A DNA stretch of 64,000 nucleotides, from NCBI RefSeq assembly GCF_018991925.1, contig NW_024727827.1:225001-289000 (forward strand), read 5' to 3'. This stretch comes from Homarus americanus (lineage: Eukaryota; Arthropoda; Malacostraca; Decapoda; Nephropidae). Within the stretch, counting starts at the first letter, position 1. Each line of letters starts with the position of its first letter. Positions 29,875-40,388 of this stretch are shown here, piece by piece. The position numbers and the translations under genes are program-made. Under the pieces are notes generated by a model that saw only the letters and a program-made list of their open reading frames with translations, was not told the DNA's origin and ran no database searches.

Positions 29875-30245
29875 CTATGGTGGCCACAGTTTAAAGTGAT
29901 GGCCACAATGCCTTGAGATGATGGCCACAGTTTAATACAATGGCCACCAGAGGAGCTTATGATGATGGCCAGTTTAATATAATGGCCACTACAGAGTCTT
30001 AAGATAATGGCCACCCTCTTTAGATGATGGCCACAGTTTAAAGTGATGGCCACCAGAGCTTCTTAAGATGATGGCCACAGTTTAATACAATGGCCACCAG
30101 AGCTTCTTAAGAAGATGGCCACAGTTTAAGATGATGGCCACAGTGTTTTAAGATGATGGCCACAGTTTAATATAATGGCCACATGTTTCAGATGATGGCC
30201 ACAGTTTAATATAATGGCCACATGTTTCAGATGATGGCCACCATT
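29875..30245. repeat. GATGGCCACAGTTTAA minisatellite, mixed units
   Basis: About 16 ATGGCCAC words separated by AGTTTAATATA, AGAGCTTCTTAA or GTGTTTTAAG. Two alternating sub-units of roughly 18 and 28 bp. Confidence 0.9.
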
Positions 30246-30319
30246 ATCTTCATTGTCTTGTTCACTGCTCCAATTAGTGCGTAGTTCAGATAACGAGGGG
30301 GAGGGTATTGAACTGTTGC

Positions 30320-30580
<261 letters not shown>

Positions 30581-30978
30581 CGACCCTAACACTAAAAAAC
30601 AACTTTCATCCTTAAGACTAACCTCTCATACGGGTCAAAATCCCCTACAATGTCAAAAAAAATAGATTAGAGACGTAAACAATGCTACACTCTCCCTACC
30701 AAAAGACCGATTATCCCCTCAATAACCCCACAAATATCGCCCTTAGCACCAAAACACCATCTAGAGACACACTATGGCAATACTTCACACATAATGCCAT
30801 ATTGGGGTGTAAATAATGCTATACTAGAACGTCAGTAGAGTCGATCTTCCCTTAATTAATCCATAAAATTCGACCATAAGACCAAGGGGTTGATATGTTA
30901 CTTTAGAAGGGAGGTTTAATAGTGTTGCCATATGGGTGATCATTGTTTTTTTTATCTATACGTTGTGGAAGGTGACAG
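30581..30978. other. AT-rich single-copy stretch
   Basis: No gene is seen. Contains AGTGTTGCCATATGGG at about 30921-30936. Confidence 0.45.
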
Positions 30979-31050
30979 GGTGTGACGTCATACACAGGTG
31001 TGACGTCATACACAGGTGTGACGTCATACACAGGTGAGGGTAGTGACGTT
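30979..31050. promoter_or_regulatory. Three tandem CREs in an 18-bp repeat
   Basis: TGACGTCATACACAGGTG is repeated three times, with TGACGTCA starting at 30983, 31001 and 31019, and a fourth degenerate TGACGTT at 31044. Each unit also has the E-box CAGGTG. TGACGTCA is the CREB/ATF palindrome. Function is untested. Confidence 0.45.
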
Positions 31051-31088
31051 ACCTGTGACTCGTTAATGATCTTGTTACTGGAGTGGTT

Positions 31089-31089
31089 T

Positions 31090-31134
<45 letters not shown>
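31089..31134. repeat. (CT)n microsatellite
   Basis: Pure CT run. Confidence 0.97.
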
Positions 31135-31139
<5 letters not shown>

Positions 31140-31140
<1 letters not shown>

Positions 31141-31865
31141 CCCCGACCCACCAAAGTAACCCACCGTCAGCAAGATCTAGCTGACGCCTCCCACTAGCTT
31201 CACCTGTCAGCCAAGATTAATTACGGTTCATTAGTCTGAAATGCAGAAGAAGGTGACATCTGCCCCCAAAAAAAAATCCGTTCTATCCTGCACACATTTA
31301 CACACACACACCCACCAATCAACACACTAATCAACCCTCCCCAATCGATCCACCACAATCGTTTTAAATCACAAACAAACAAAACAAACACAAACACCAA
31401 AACACACACAGACAAACGAACAAGAGATTAAAATACTCCCGAAAATAGCAATAAATAACAGAAATACTAGAAATAGGAGATATTATCGTCTTAATTATGG
31501 CCTGAGGCAGAAATTCTCCCCAGAAATGTTAAACTAACCGACCTGTTGGCGCCACTGTTGCCAATACCCACAATAAAAAAAAAACCCCTCGCCCCACCTC
31601 ATTAAATCGATCTAATATCACTCTTTTAATATGGTAACACTGATTAATATTGTTATTATGTATTATTTTATCCATTAATATCCTAATATATGTTAATTAA
31701 TCCATAGAAAGTTCAGGAAATATCCAGAAATGTGGAGTAATTTGTGGATTTGTTATAATTTTATTACTCGCTCAGATGGCAACACTGGAATCCAAGCCCA
31801 GAACAGGAGCGTCTATCATTTAATGTAAACAATGACCAGATGTTTCTCTTCCTGCACCCGGAACT
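31140..31865. other. AT-rich single-copy stretch
   Basis: No gene is seen. CACA-rich 31280-31410. ACTGTTGCCAATA near 31547 and GATGGCAACACTGG near 31775 are RFX-half-site-like words. Confidence 0.45.
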
Positions 31866-31867
31866 AT

Positions 31868-31965
31868 GGCACCTAGCCTAGCCTAACCCAACCTAACGCC
31901 ACCTAACCTAACGCCACCTAACCTAACCTAACCTAACGCCACCTAACCTAACCTAACCCAACCAG
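31868..31965. repeat. CCTAA/CGCCACCTAA telomere-like repeat
   Basis: CCTAACCTAACGCCACCTAA units, an interstitial TTAGG-derived array with an inserted CGCCA variant. Confidence 0.85.
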
Positions 31966-32109
31966 GACTAAATTCTTGATCCAGATCGTAAGTTTAATCA
32001 TCTGGTAACTCTAACCACCACAACAAACCCTTAACAACTTCTCTTTAAACCACCAAGATGGCCGCCAAATTACCCTGACTACCGGGTAAAATTAATACGA
32101 AATTACCTT

Positions 32110-32205
32110 CTTAAAACAGAGTTAAACCGGAATAAAACAGGAATAAAACAGGAATAAAACAGAATAAAACAGGATTAAAACAAGATTAAAACCGAAATAA
32201 AACAT
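32110..32205. repeat. 13-bp GGAATAAAACA repeat
   Basis: Seven to eight units, each holding AATAAA or ATTAAA, the poly(A)-signal words. Confidence 0.9.
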
Positions 32206-32337
32206 ATGAGTGTTGGTTTATCTAGATCATAGTTATTAGTGGGTTTAAAACAGCTGATTAATACTCATAGAAAACGGGATGTGGGTTGAAGGGTCGTTAG
32301 CCAATCAGAGGATGGGACGATATTGTGTGTGTGATAT

Positions 32338-32679
32338 ACAGACAGACAGACAGAGATGTACACAGACAGACAGACAGACAGACAGACAGAGATGTACACA
32401 GACAGACAGACAGATGTACACAGACAGACAGACAGAAAGAGACAGACAGACAGACAGACAGAGATGTACACAGACAGACAGACAGAAACACAACAAAAGA
32501 TGCACAGACAGACAGACAGACAGAAGATGTACACAGACAGACAGACAGACAGAGATGTACACAGACAGACAGACAGGAACAGAAGATGTACACAGACAGA
32601 CAGACAGACAGACAGAGATGTACACAGACAGACAGACAGACAGAGATGTACACAGACAGACAGACAGACAGAGATGTAC

Positions 32680-32712
<33 letters not shown>

Positions 32713-32917
32713 TGTACACAGACAGACAGACAGACAGACAGATATGTACACAGACAGACAGACAGACAGACAGACAGAATGTACACAGACAGACAGACAG
32801 ATGTACACAGACAGACAGACAGACAGACAGATATGTACACAGACAGACAGACAGACAGATATGTACACAGACACACAGACAGACAGACAGACAGATGTAC
32901 ACAGACAGACAGACCGA
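32338..32917. repeat. (CAGA)n with ATGTACA interruptions, about 580 bp
   Basis: CAGA runs of variable length punctuated by GAGATGTACA or GATATGTACA about 17 times. TGTACA is palindromic. Six long frames on both strands are artefacts. Confidence 0.97.
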
Positions 32918-32944
32918 CTCCTAATGTCACCCGTAAATAAGTCA

Positions 32945-33200
32945 ACTCTCTCTCAGCCAATCACCATCCGCCCTGCGTATAATGCCAGACTCTTCCACCA
33001 ATCATAGGGGAAGGAATGTCACCTCTCAGGGGGCACTGCGGTAGCTAGCCAATCACAGCTCATCTCCATACCGGGAAGACCAATCAGAGAGCTGGAATCT
33101 TAATTAAGGGGCGGTACTATATTGTCATTATCATCACTATAACGCCGCCGCCGCCGCCGCCGCCGCCAATCACCACATCTCCTCCTGATTGGCCACTCAG
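32945..33200. promoter_or_regulatory. CCAAT-rich, (GCC)n-containing patch
   Basis: CCAAT words start at 32957, 32998, 33049, 33080 and 33166, with ATTGG at 33188, and a pure (GCC)n run at 33143-33167. A strong donor-like CAGGTAAGT lies at about 33205. Together they look like a GC-rich 5' region, but no exon is identified. Confidence 0.25.
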
Positions 33201-33235
33201 AAACAGGTAAGTGTAAGGTGATAGTGGTGATTGAC

Positions 33236-33262
33236 CGGTGATTTTTTGTGGTTGAGAGAGAG

Positions 33263-33304
<42 letters not shown>

Positions 33305-33318
33305 ACAAAAAATCACCG
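33236..33318. repeat. Perfect inverted repeat with 27-bp arms
   Basis: The left arm 33236-33262 begins CGGTGATTTTTTGTGG. The right arm 33292-33318 is its exact complement and ends CCACAAAAAATCACCG. The loop is mostly (CT)n. The arms include non-repetitive sequence as well as GA/CT, so pairing is not only due to simple repeats. Confidence 0.9.
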
Positions 33319-33600
33319 TGCAATTACCTTTCAAATCACCACCCTTAACATCAACCAATTATCCAGTTTAAATCACCATCAATAACAGGCCCATTTACCA
33401 ATCAATTACCATTCTGTATAGCTCTCAATAACCAATCCATAATCATCTTCAATCACGAGCTTAAATCCCTCTCAATCACATATCTAAATTCCTTTTCAAT
33501 CACCAGCGTCAACCCCCCTCAATCACCAGCATCAATCACCATAAATCACCATAAATCACCAGCGTCAATCACCACCAATCACCGGCCTCTCTCCCATCAC
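33319..33600. repeat. CAATCACCA-rich degenerate minisatellite
   Basis: AATCACCA/AATCACCAGC words about every 15-30 bp. Confidence 0.7.
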
Positions 33601-33648
33601 TTGCAGGTAAAATTATGTAAACTGTACACCTGTGTCTGACATGGAGCC

Positions 33649-33688
<40 letters not shown>

Positions 33689-33757
33689 GTGCGTTTGTTT
33701 GTCTGTCTGTGTCTGTCTGTCTGTCTATCTGTCTGTCTGTGTCTGTCTGTCTGTCCG
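33649..33757. repeat. (GT)n and (TCTG)n microsatellites
   Basis: GT 33649-33688, TCTG 33699-33757. On the minus strand this forms the 3' tail of the SINE-like unit. Confidence 0.95.
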
Positions 33758-33832
33758 GGTTCAATATACCTCAGTTTCGAACCCTCAGATAGTGTGGGAT
33801 TCATAGACACCGAATCCCTTCAACCACTGACT
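33758..33832 (-). mobile_element. Possible tRNA-derived SINE head (pol III A and B boxes)
   Basis: On the minus strand, TGGTTGAAGGG (33826-33816) resembles a pol III A box and GGTTCGAAACT (33783-33773) a B box. Their starts are 43 nt apart, as in tRNA genes. The unit is followed by a (CAGA)n tail, a usual SINE ending. No full tRNA cloverleaf is evident and the second half of the B box is diverged. Confidence 0.35.
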
Positions 33833-34375
33833 TAAAACTCCCCAGAGGATTCAGATGTAAGGCTTCCGAGACGTTAACAATCCGACTTAACAACCAGTTC
33901 ATGTCTTAACGACCCAATTAAGTTCGTTAAGTGTCTCAAATAAATTAAACACATTTCGGTTTCAAGGCTTCGGAAAAAAATGGGTTCGGTGTCGTAATCA
34001 GGAATTATTGACTTATTTCTTATTTATCGTCATTTATCACGTATTTCAAGGGCGATAAAGGAGAGAAATGATGAGAAATGGTGTTTATCTCTCAGGTAGG
34101 AGGAGGTGAGAGAGAGTAGGAGGAGGTGAGAGAGAGAGATAGAGACATAGGTGAGATAATTGAGACATCACAGAGGCGGCAGCTACCAGACCCCATCACC
34201 TGCCGCCCCCACACATGTTCATTAAACCCAACTAAAATAAACCATTATAAACCTAACCTAAACCCAATATATAACATCTATATTAACATTCAATAACATA
34301 AACAATAAATAATATAACAAGTTAATAAAATAAACAATGTTGTAGTTAGTTAAAGATAATAATATAAGGATCATG

Positions 34376-34452
34376 ATATGGCAACACTTAGACCAGCCAA
34401 TGAACGTGGTCAATTTTCGCGCCAAAAATGGAATGTGAGAACGATGACGTCA
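34376..34452. promoter_or_regulatory. Promoter-like cluster: RFX half, CCAAT, E2F, CRE
   Basis: In 77 bp: ATGGCAACAC (about 34378), CCAAT 34397-34401, TTTTCGCGCCAAAAA 34414-34428 (a canonical E2F site), TGACGTCA 34445-34452. CGCCATCTTG (YY1-type) follows at 34635. This set is typical of cell-cycle gene promoters. No coding exon is recognised downstream. Confidence 0.4.
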
Positions 34453-34694
34453 GCGAAAAGATAATATCTCTATTTTCTCTCTTTCTCTCTTCCTCTCTCT
34501 CTCTCTCTCTTTCTTCCTACTTTATTACTTACTTTTTATTATTATTTCTCTTATTTTTATGTGTTTTAGAGACAAATTGAAGAATATTAAGGAGAAATTT
34601 ATTTTTTGTTGGCATTCTTCTTTGTGTGAGGTGACGCCATCTTGAATGTTTATTTTATTATCGAACTGATTATTTTATTTCTTCTCCTTATTAC
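34453..34694. other. T-rich segment with CT run
   Basis: CT/TTCT run 34475-34512 and AT-rich DNA to 34690. No gene is seen. Confidence 0.5.
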
Positions 34695-34695
34695 T

Positions 34696-34729
<34 letters not shown>

Positions 34730-34766
34730 GTCTGTCTGTCTATCTATCTATCTGTCTATCTATCAG
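34695..34766. repeat. (CTAT)n/(CTGT)n microsatellite
   Basis: CTAT units with a CTGT block. Confidence 0.95.
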
Positions 34767-34849
34767 GCACAGCGTTTTACATGATGGAACCTTGTGTGGC
34801 GAGCGTCATCATCAATACTTGAATATCCAATATAGCAAAAGCAGATCTA

Positions 34850-35008
34850 GCCTAAGCTAACCTAACCCTCTCTTAGCCTAACTCTAACTACACACACACC
34901 AAACTCGCCTAACCTAACACCAACCTAACTTCTAACTAACCTAACCTAACCTAACTTAACACAACGCTAACCTAACCTAACCTAACCTAACCTAACCTAA
35001 CCTAACAG
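34850..35008. repeat. CCTAA telomere-like array
   Basis: CCTAA units, perfect for the last 35 bp (about 34973-35008) and degenerate before that. Confidence 0.9.
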
Positions 35009-35091
35009 GCCTTCCATTGGTGCCTGCCTCCTCCTCCAAGCTCTGGCAGGTGTGAGTAAATGCTTGAGTACCCTTGTTGGGTGGGTACACA

Positions 35092-35145
<54 letters not shown>
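35092..35145. repeat. (CA)n microsatellite
   Basis: Pure CA run. Confidence 0.97.
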
Positions 35146-35149
<4 letters not shown>

Positions 35150-35417
35150 TTTTGGCAGTGGACTGCCACCCTCGTCATCGCCACCTCCTGCCAGCAGCAG
35201 TCCCCACCTCGCCAGTCCGCCACTACAAAATTCAGCCCATAGCCCGCACCGATAGATATAAGAACAGCACCATCCCATCTATTGTTAAAATAATAAACAA
35301 CTCCTGATTTATGTACTGTACAGCCCTGTAAATGTATTCAACACATATTATATCATTATGTCTAAATCACATGTAAGTCTGTATATTTTCAGCCACCGGC
35401 TGCTCTATTAATAAACC

Positions 35418-35419
<2 letters not shown>
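35146..35419 (+). mobile_element. LINE family C 3' end, second copy
   Basis: A plus frame ending at TGA 35305-35307 reads VRHYKIQPIARTDRYKNS then TIPSIVKIINNS, homologous to the copy at 1-264. The 3' UTR (35308-35419) ends TTAATAAACC and passes into (TTA)n. The 3' UTR middle (35313-35386) recurs at 44518-44593. The 5' part is cut by a (CA)n run. Confidence 0.7.
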
Positions 35420-35501
<82 letters not shown>

Positions 35502-35524
35502 CATTATTATCATTATTATTATTA

Positions 35525-35606
<82 letters not shown>
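35420..35606. repeat. (TTA)n tail of LINE C, 187 bp
   Basis: ATT triplets with rare GTT/CATT, continuing the LINE 3' end. Confidence 0.97.
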
Positions 35607-35900
35607 CACCACCGTAACTCTCTACAGCCAGGTGTTCTGTGTGTGTTTTGTGTGTGTTTGTGTGTTTATCAGCTCCTCATACACATGTAGAACAATACCT
35701 GTGTCATTAACACACCTCCTCATTAATTGTTTTCTCACCTCACAATCAACTTCCTCACCTGTTAGCTTTCTCCAGGTGTGTGTGTGTGTGTGTGGCTGAC
35801 AGGTACTCTCCTACACCTGGTCATTCAACAGGTGTTGGGGGGTGGGGAGAATCTCGTGGCACTGAACCTCTTATAAATGGGACCGACACTGGCACTCTCT
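35607..35900. other. Single-copy stretch, GT words
   Basis: Short GT runs near 35640-35665 and 35778-35793. No gene is seen. Confidence 0.5.
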
Positions 35901-35904
35901 GGCC

Positions 35905-36035
35905 TTGAGGAGACGAAGGAAGACGAGGAAGAGGAGGAAGACGAGGAAGAAGAAAGAAGGACAGAGGAGGATAGAGGAAGAAGAGGGAGGAAGAAGCAGA
36001 GGAGGATATAGAGGAAGAGGAGGAAGAAAGGTAAT
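35905..36035. repeat. GGAAGA purine tract
   Basis: AGGAAGACGAGGAAGAGG units. Confidence 0.88.
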
Positions 36036-36279
36036 CTCTCCATCAGTGATGCTGTGAAAATTATCTCCTCGTGTTACTCCTCCTGACACCTCATATGTCA
36101 TGCTGAGGGTGAGGAGGGTGAGGTAGGAGAGGTAGGGAGGGTAGGGAGGAGAGAGATCCATGTGTCAGTAATGTCTGGGTACGAGGGAAGTGGAAGGCAG
36201 GTTAACTCAGTTCTCGTGTTCAACAGGTAATAGCTACACCTGGCCTGGTCATGTACGCTTCCAGTAATGACTTCTTCAA

Positions 36280-36400
36280 CAGGTAGACAGACAGACAGGT
36301 AGATAGATAAATAGACAGGTAGATAGACAGATAGATGAAGATAGATAGACAGGTAGATGGCAGATAGATAGATGATGGTAGATAGACAGACAGACAGACA
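36280..36400. repeat. (GATA)n/(CAGA)n with CAGGTAGA units
   Basis: Degenerate tetranucleotide run with four ACAGGTAGA words. Confidence 0.88.
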
Positions 36401-36564
36401 CACTGGCACCTCTACACATAAATGCATAAATGCGTCCATGGAATTTTAACGAGAGAGTCAAAACTCGTGTTATCATAAATCACCATCAATTATCTTGTCC
36501 AGCTGACGTGATTGATGTGATATGACGTGATTGACGACACCAGTGTCTTTCTCATATGTCTCAC

Positions 36565-36957
36565 CACACTCAGCCATGTCTCACCACACTCAGCCATGTC
36601 TCACCACACTCAGCCATGTCTCACCACATCGCATCTCACCACACTCAGCCATGTCTCAACACACTCAGCCATGTCTCAACACACTCAGCCATGTCTCACC
36701 TCAGCCATGTCTCACCACACACTCAGCCATGTCTCACCACACTCAGCCATGTCTCACCACACTCCAGCCATGTCTCCAACACACTCAGCCATGTCTCTCA
36801 CCACTCAGCCATGTCTCCACCTCAGCATGTCTCGCACCATGTCTCCACCACACTCAGCCATGTCTCACCACACTCAGCCATGTCTCACCACTCAGCCATG
36901 TCTCACCCTCAGCCATGTCTCACCACACTCAGCCATGTCTCACCACACTCAGCCATC
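36565..36957. repeat. 20-bp minisatellite ATGTCTCACCACACTCAGCC
   Basis: About 20 units with small indels. Frames from all three phases are artefacts. Confidence 0.95.
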
Positions 36958-37145
36958 AGATGTCTCAATCAGCCAATCACACGTTGGTATATAAGAACAG
37001 ATGTCTCAATCAGCCAATCACACGACGGTATATAAAAACAGATGTCTCAATCAGCCAATCACATGATAGTATATAAAACAGATGTCTCAATCAGCCAATC
37101 ACATGATAGTATATAAAACAGATGTCTCAATCAGCCAATCACATA
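36958..37145 (+). repeat. 40-bp tandem array, each unit with CCAAT and TATATAAAA
   Basis: Five units. GCCAATCAC starts at 36972, 37013, 37054, 37094 and 37134 (spacing 41, 41, 40, 40), and TATATAAAA lies about 15 bp after the first four. The remainder of the unit, AGATGTCTCAATCA, resembles the adjacent 20-bp repeat. Confidence 0.9.
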
Positions 37146-37177
37146 AGACATCTCACTCGATCAGAACATGACCTCTT

Positions 37178-37182
37178 TACCT

Positions 37183-37227
<45 letters not shown>
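37178..37227. repeat. (GT)n microsatellite
   Basis: Pure GT run. Confidence 0.97.
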
Positions 37228-37230
<3 letters not shown>

Positions 37231-37284
37231 CATTCACCCCAGCCTCAGGTTCAACCTTTCACACACCTTTTTTTACCAAAGTAC

Positions 37285-37342
37285 TTAAGTGGGGCCCCTG
37301 CAACGAATACTGCCACGTGAGATGACTCAATCAGGGCCCCCA

Positions 37343-37382
<40 letters not shown>

Positions 37383-37632
37383 GGGCCCTGCAACGAATAC
37401 TGCCACATGAGATGACTCATCAGGGCCCCAGACACCACAAAATTAGGGCCCTGCAACGAATCTGCCACGTGAGATGACTCAATCAGGGCCACACACACAC
37501 ACACACACACACACACCTTAAGTGGGGCCCTGCAACGAATACTGCCACGTGAGATGACTCAATCAGGACCAGCACACACACACACCTTAAGTGGGGCCTG
37601 CAACAAATACTGCCATTGGTGACTCAATCAAC

Positions 37633-37667
<35 letters not shown>

Positions 37668-37873
37668 TAAGTGGGGCCCTGCAACGAATACTGCCACGTG
37701 AGATGACTCAATTAGGGCCAGACACACACACACACACCTTAAGTGGGGCCCTGCAACGAATACTGCCACGTGAGATGACTCAATCAGGGCCCCCAGACAG
37801 ACACACACACACACACACACATCTTAAGTGGGGCCCTGCAACGAATACTGCCACGTGAGATGACAATCAGACC

Positions 37874-37913
<40 letters not shown>

Positions 37914-37965
37914 AAGTGGGGCCCCTGCAACGAATACTGCCGTGAGATGACTCAACAGGCCCCCA

Positions 37966-38018
<53 letters not shown>

Positions 38019-38203
38019 TAAAGTGGGGCCCCGGCAACGAATACTGCCACATGAGATGACTCAATCAGGGCCCCCAGACACACACACACACACCTAAGTG
38101 GGGCCCCACAGCAATACTGCCACGTGAGATGACTCAATCAGGGCCCCCAGACACACACACACACACACCTTATCCACAATGCCACGGAATGTCAGGGCCC
38201 CCA

Positions 38204-38256
<53 letters not shown>

Positions 38257-38388
38257 CTAAGTGGGGCCCTGCAACAAATACTGCCACGTGAGATGACTCA
38301 ATCAGGGCCCCCAGACACACACACACACACACACTAAGTGGGGCCCTGCAACAAATACTGCCGTGAGATGACTCAATCAGGGCCCCCA

Positions 38389-38424
<36 letters not shown>

Positions 38425-38490
38425 AGTGGGGCCCTGCAACGAATACTGCCACATGAGATGACTCAATCAGCCCCCCACACACACACACAC
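37285..38490 (+). repeat. Composite satellite: GTGGGGCCCTGCAACGAAT core plus (CA)n, about 15 units
   Basis: Each unit has a conserved core of about 60 bp (AAGTGGGGCCC, CAACGAATACTGCC, CACGTGAGATGACTCA, ATCAGGGCCCCC) followed by a CA run of 8 to 60 bp. TGACTCA is intact in 13 units. Frames encoding Thr/His or Val/Cys are artefacts. Confidence 0.95.
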
Positions 38491-38534
38491 TTTCTAGAGA
38501 TGCTTCCTAAAATGTGGTAATAGGCTGGCTGGCC

Positions 38535-38720
38535 GGTCGGTCGGTCGGTCGGTGTCTAGACTGAGATGAGGAAGGGGTGGGGTGGGAGGAGGAGGAGGTG
38601 GGGAGTGGGGAGGGAGGTGGGGTGGGGTGGAGTGGGTGGGGGGAAGGAGGTGGGGGATGGTGGTAGGTCGTGTTGATAGATTATAGTGGTAGTGTACTGG
38701 TGTGTGTGTGTGTTGTGTGT
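38535..38720. repeat. (GGTC)n, GGTGGGG-rich and GT tracts
   Basis: GGTC run 38535-38553, G-rich 38570-38665, GT 38698-38722. Confidence 0.85.
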
Positions 38721-38722
38721 GT

Positions 38723-39090
38723 GTAGTCATCTGATCACAACACCTGGCGAAACAAACATGTGTAAACTATGCATAAAAAACCTAACCTAACTATACAGTC
38801 TTAGTAAACATTGGTGGCCATTTTGAGACACTAGTACCGCCATCTAGTCAAGTCTCTACATAATTAAGACGTCATACTTAGGGTCATTATCTCAGGTTCG
38901 TTGCTTAATTAGGTCGTTTATATACCTGTCCACACCTGTAATTAAGGTGGTTATATATACTGTTTACCTTTCCCGTCTTGGCGTGTGTTACCTGCCCAGA
39001 GATCTGTTGTGTTCTGCCCCCCTCCTCCTCCCCCCCCATCCCTCCTCCCTCCCCCCCCCCCTCCCACCTCCTTCCCCTGAAATAATATGG
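38723..39090. other. Single-copy stretch then C-rich run
   Basis: Contains GGCCATTTTGAG (38816) and ACCGCCATCTAGTC (38838). C-rich CCCCTCC tract 39015-39075. No gene is seen. Confidence 0.45.
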
Positions 39091-39094
39091 GGGG

Positions 39095-40388
39095 GGATCT
39101 AACAGTGGGCACCCCATTATCTCAAACCAATCACCAACCAGGCCATGGACACACTGCATGGGAACCACAATACAACGCTTGCCTGGCCTCAACTCAAAGT
39201 GGCCATTATTACACCAACACAAGGTAAGAACCCCGCCGTCCAACTAAATTACAGACCGATCTCCCTCCTCGAAGTACCTGGGGAAAATCCAAGAAAATAT
39301 CATCAATAACCGTCTGATAAATCACCTGGAACCGACTGAGTCAACTGCAGACACCAATTCAGGCAAGGGAAGTCCACCACAACAGCGATAGCCCTGGCAT
39401 GTGAGAACGTAGCCAGAGCCGCGGCGAGTGGTAGACAGTGTAATCTACCTCTCCGGGATGTAGCGAAGGCATTTGACAAAGTCTGGCACGACGGTCTAAA
39501 ATATAAGATCCTCCAACTCGGACTTCCCACCAACATTGAAAATTTGCTTTGTAACTGAGGGAAGGACAACACACAGGAGAGACCTTCCCACTCATGAGCG
39601 GAGTCCCTCAAGGCAGCGTCCTCTCCCCCACCCTATATCTTATCTACACAAGAGACGCACCGCCTCCCACTAGAATTGGTAACGAAGATATTATGTATGC
39701 AGATGACATCACTCAAATAACAACACATCGAGGAAAGTCGTGAGCGTTACGAAAAACAATGGAAAATCCAAACCAGTCTCCAGAAATTCACAGTGATACC
39801 CTAATGCAGGAGGAAAGCCCATCCATTAGTAACCAATAATGCCCAGATAGAATACAAAAGCAGAGGCACCCTCCTGGGCCTACATATATCCACGACAGGT
39901 TACTCCCATCATGTCCACACCAGGAAGGAAAAGTCAAGAAGAGAGCTGAGAAAACTATACCGCTTTAACGCGCTTCCTGAGAAGATAAACTCCGCCTGGT
40001 GACATCATTTATCATACCGATATTAACTAGCAGTACCTTCATACTATGAGCACCACTCAAATATTAAAATTACAGGTGGTCCAAAATGAAGCCCTGAGAT
40101 TCGTCACAGGTGAAAGATACCCCTTCACCAGAACCACAGACTGAGATACATAGAGACCTGAGAATGAAACCCGTCAACCAGCAGCTGCACACCCTGACCA
40201 GCAGAGTCTGGCAAACGATAGAACGATCAAGCAAAGAACTCCTTCAAAAACTCCCACCACATAACGACAACAACCATATGGTTCCCAAAGTTACCAAAAG
40301 GTCCATTACCACCCCTGATCTACACGGCCAGGCAATAGACAACCTCCATAGACCAGCATCCACCAGTAGGGTCGGCGGAATATGAAAT
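39095..40388 (+). pseudogene. Reverse transcriptase pseudogene of LINE G
   Basis: Motifs in order across frames: LKVAIITPTQGKNP, NYRPISLLEVPG (about 39248-39285), then RDVAKAFDKVWHDGLKYKIL (motif A, about 39455-39510), SGVPQGSVLSPTLYLIYTRD (motif B, about 39598-39655) and IMYADDITQI (YADD at 39696-39707). The downstream VVQNEALRFVTGERYPF (40076-40126) and a final 91-codon frame (40110-40385) follow. Multiple frameshifts and stops, so non-functional. Confidence 0.8.

Noticed and set aside
32265..33007. Six long frames of Asp/Arg/Gln/Thr or Cys/Leu/Ser/Val
   Set aside because: All derive from (CAGA)n with ATGTACA interruptions.
36565..37145. CRISPR-like alternation of conserved and variable segments
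   Set aside because: Both segments of the unit are conserved. It is a eukaryotic minisatellite.
38905..39611. Minus-strand frames of 78-112 residues
   Set aside because: Shadows of the plus-strand LINE G reverse transcriptase, whose motifs lie on the other strand.
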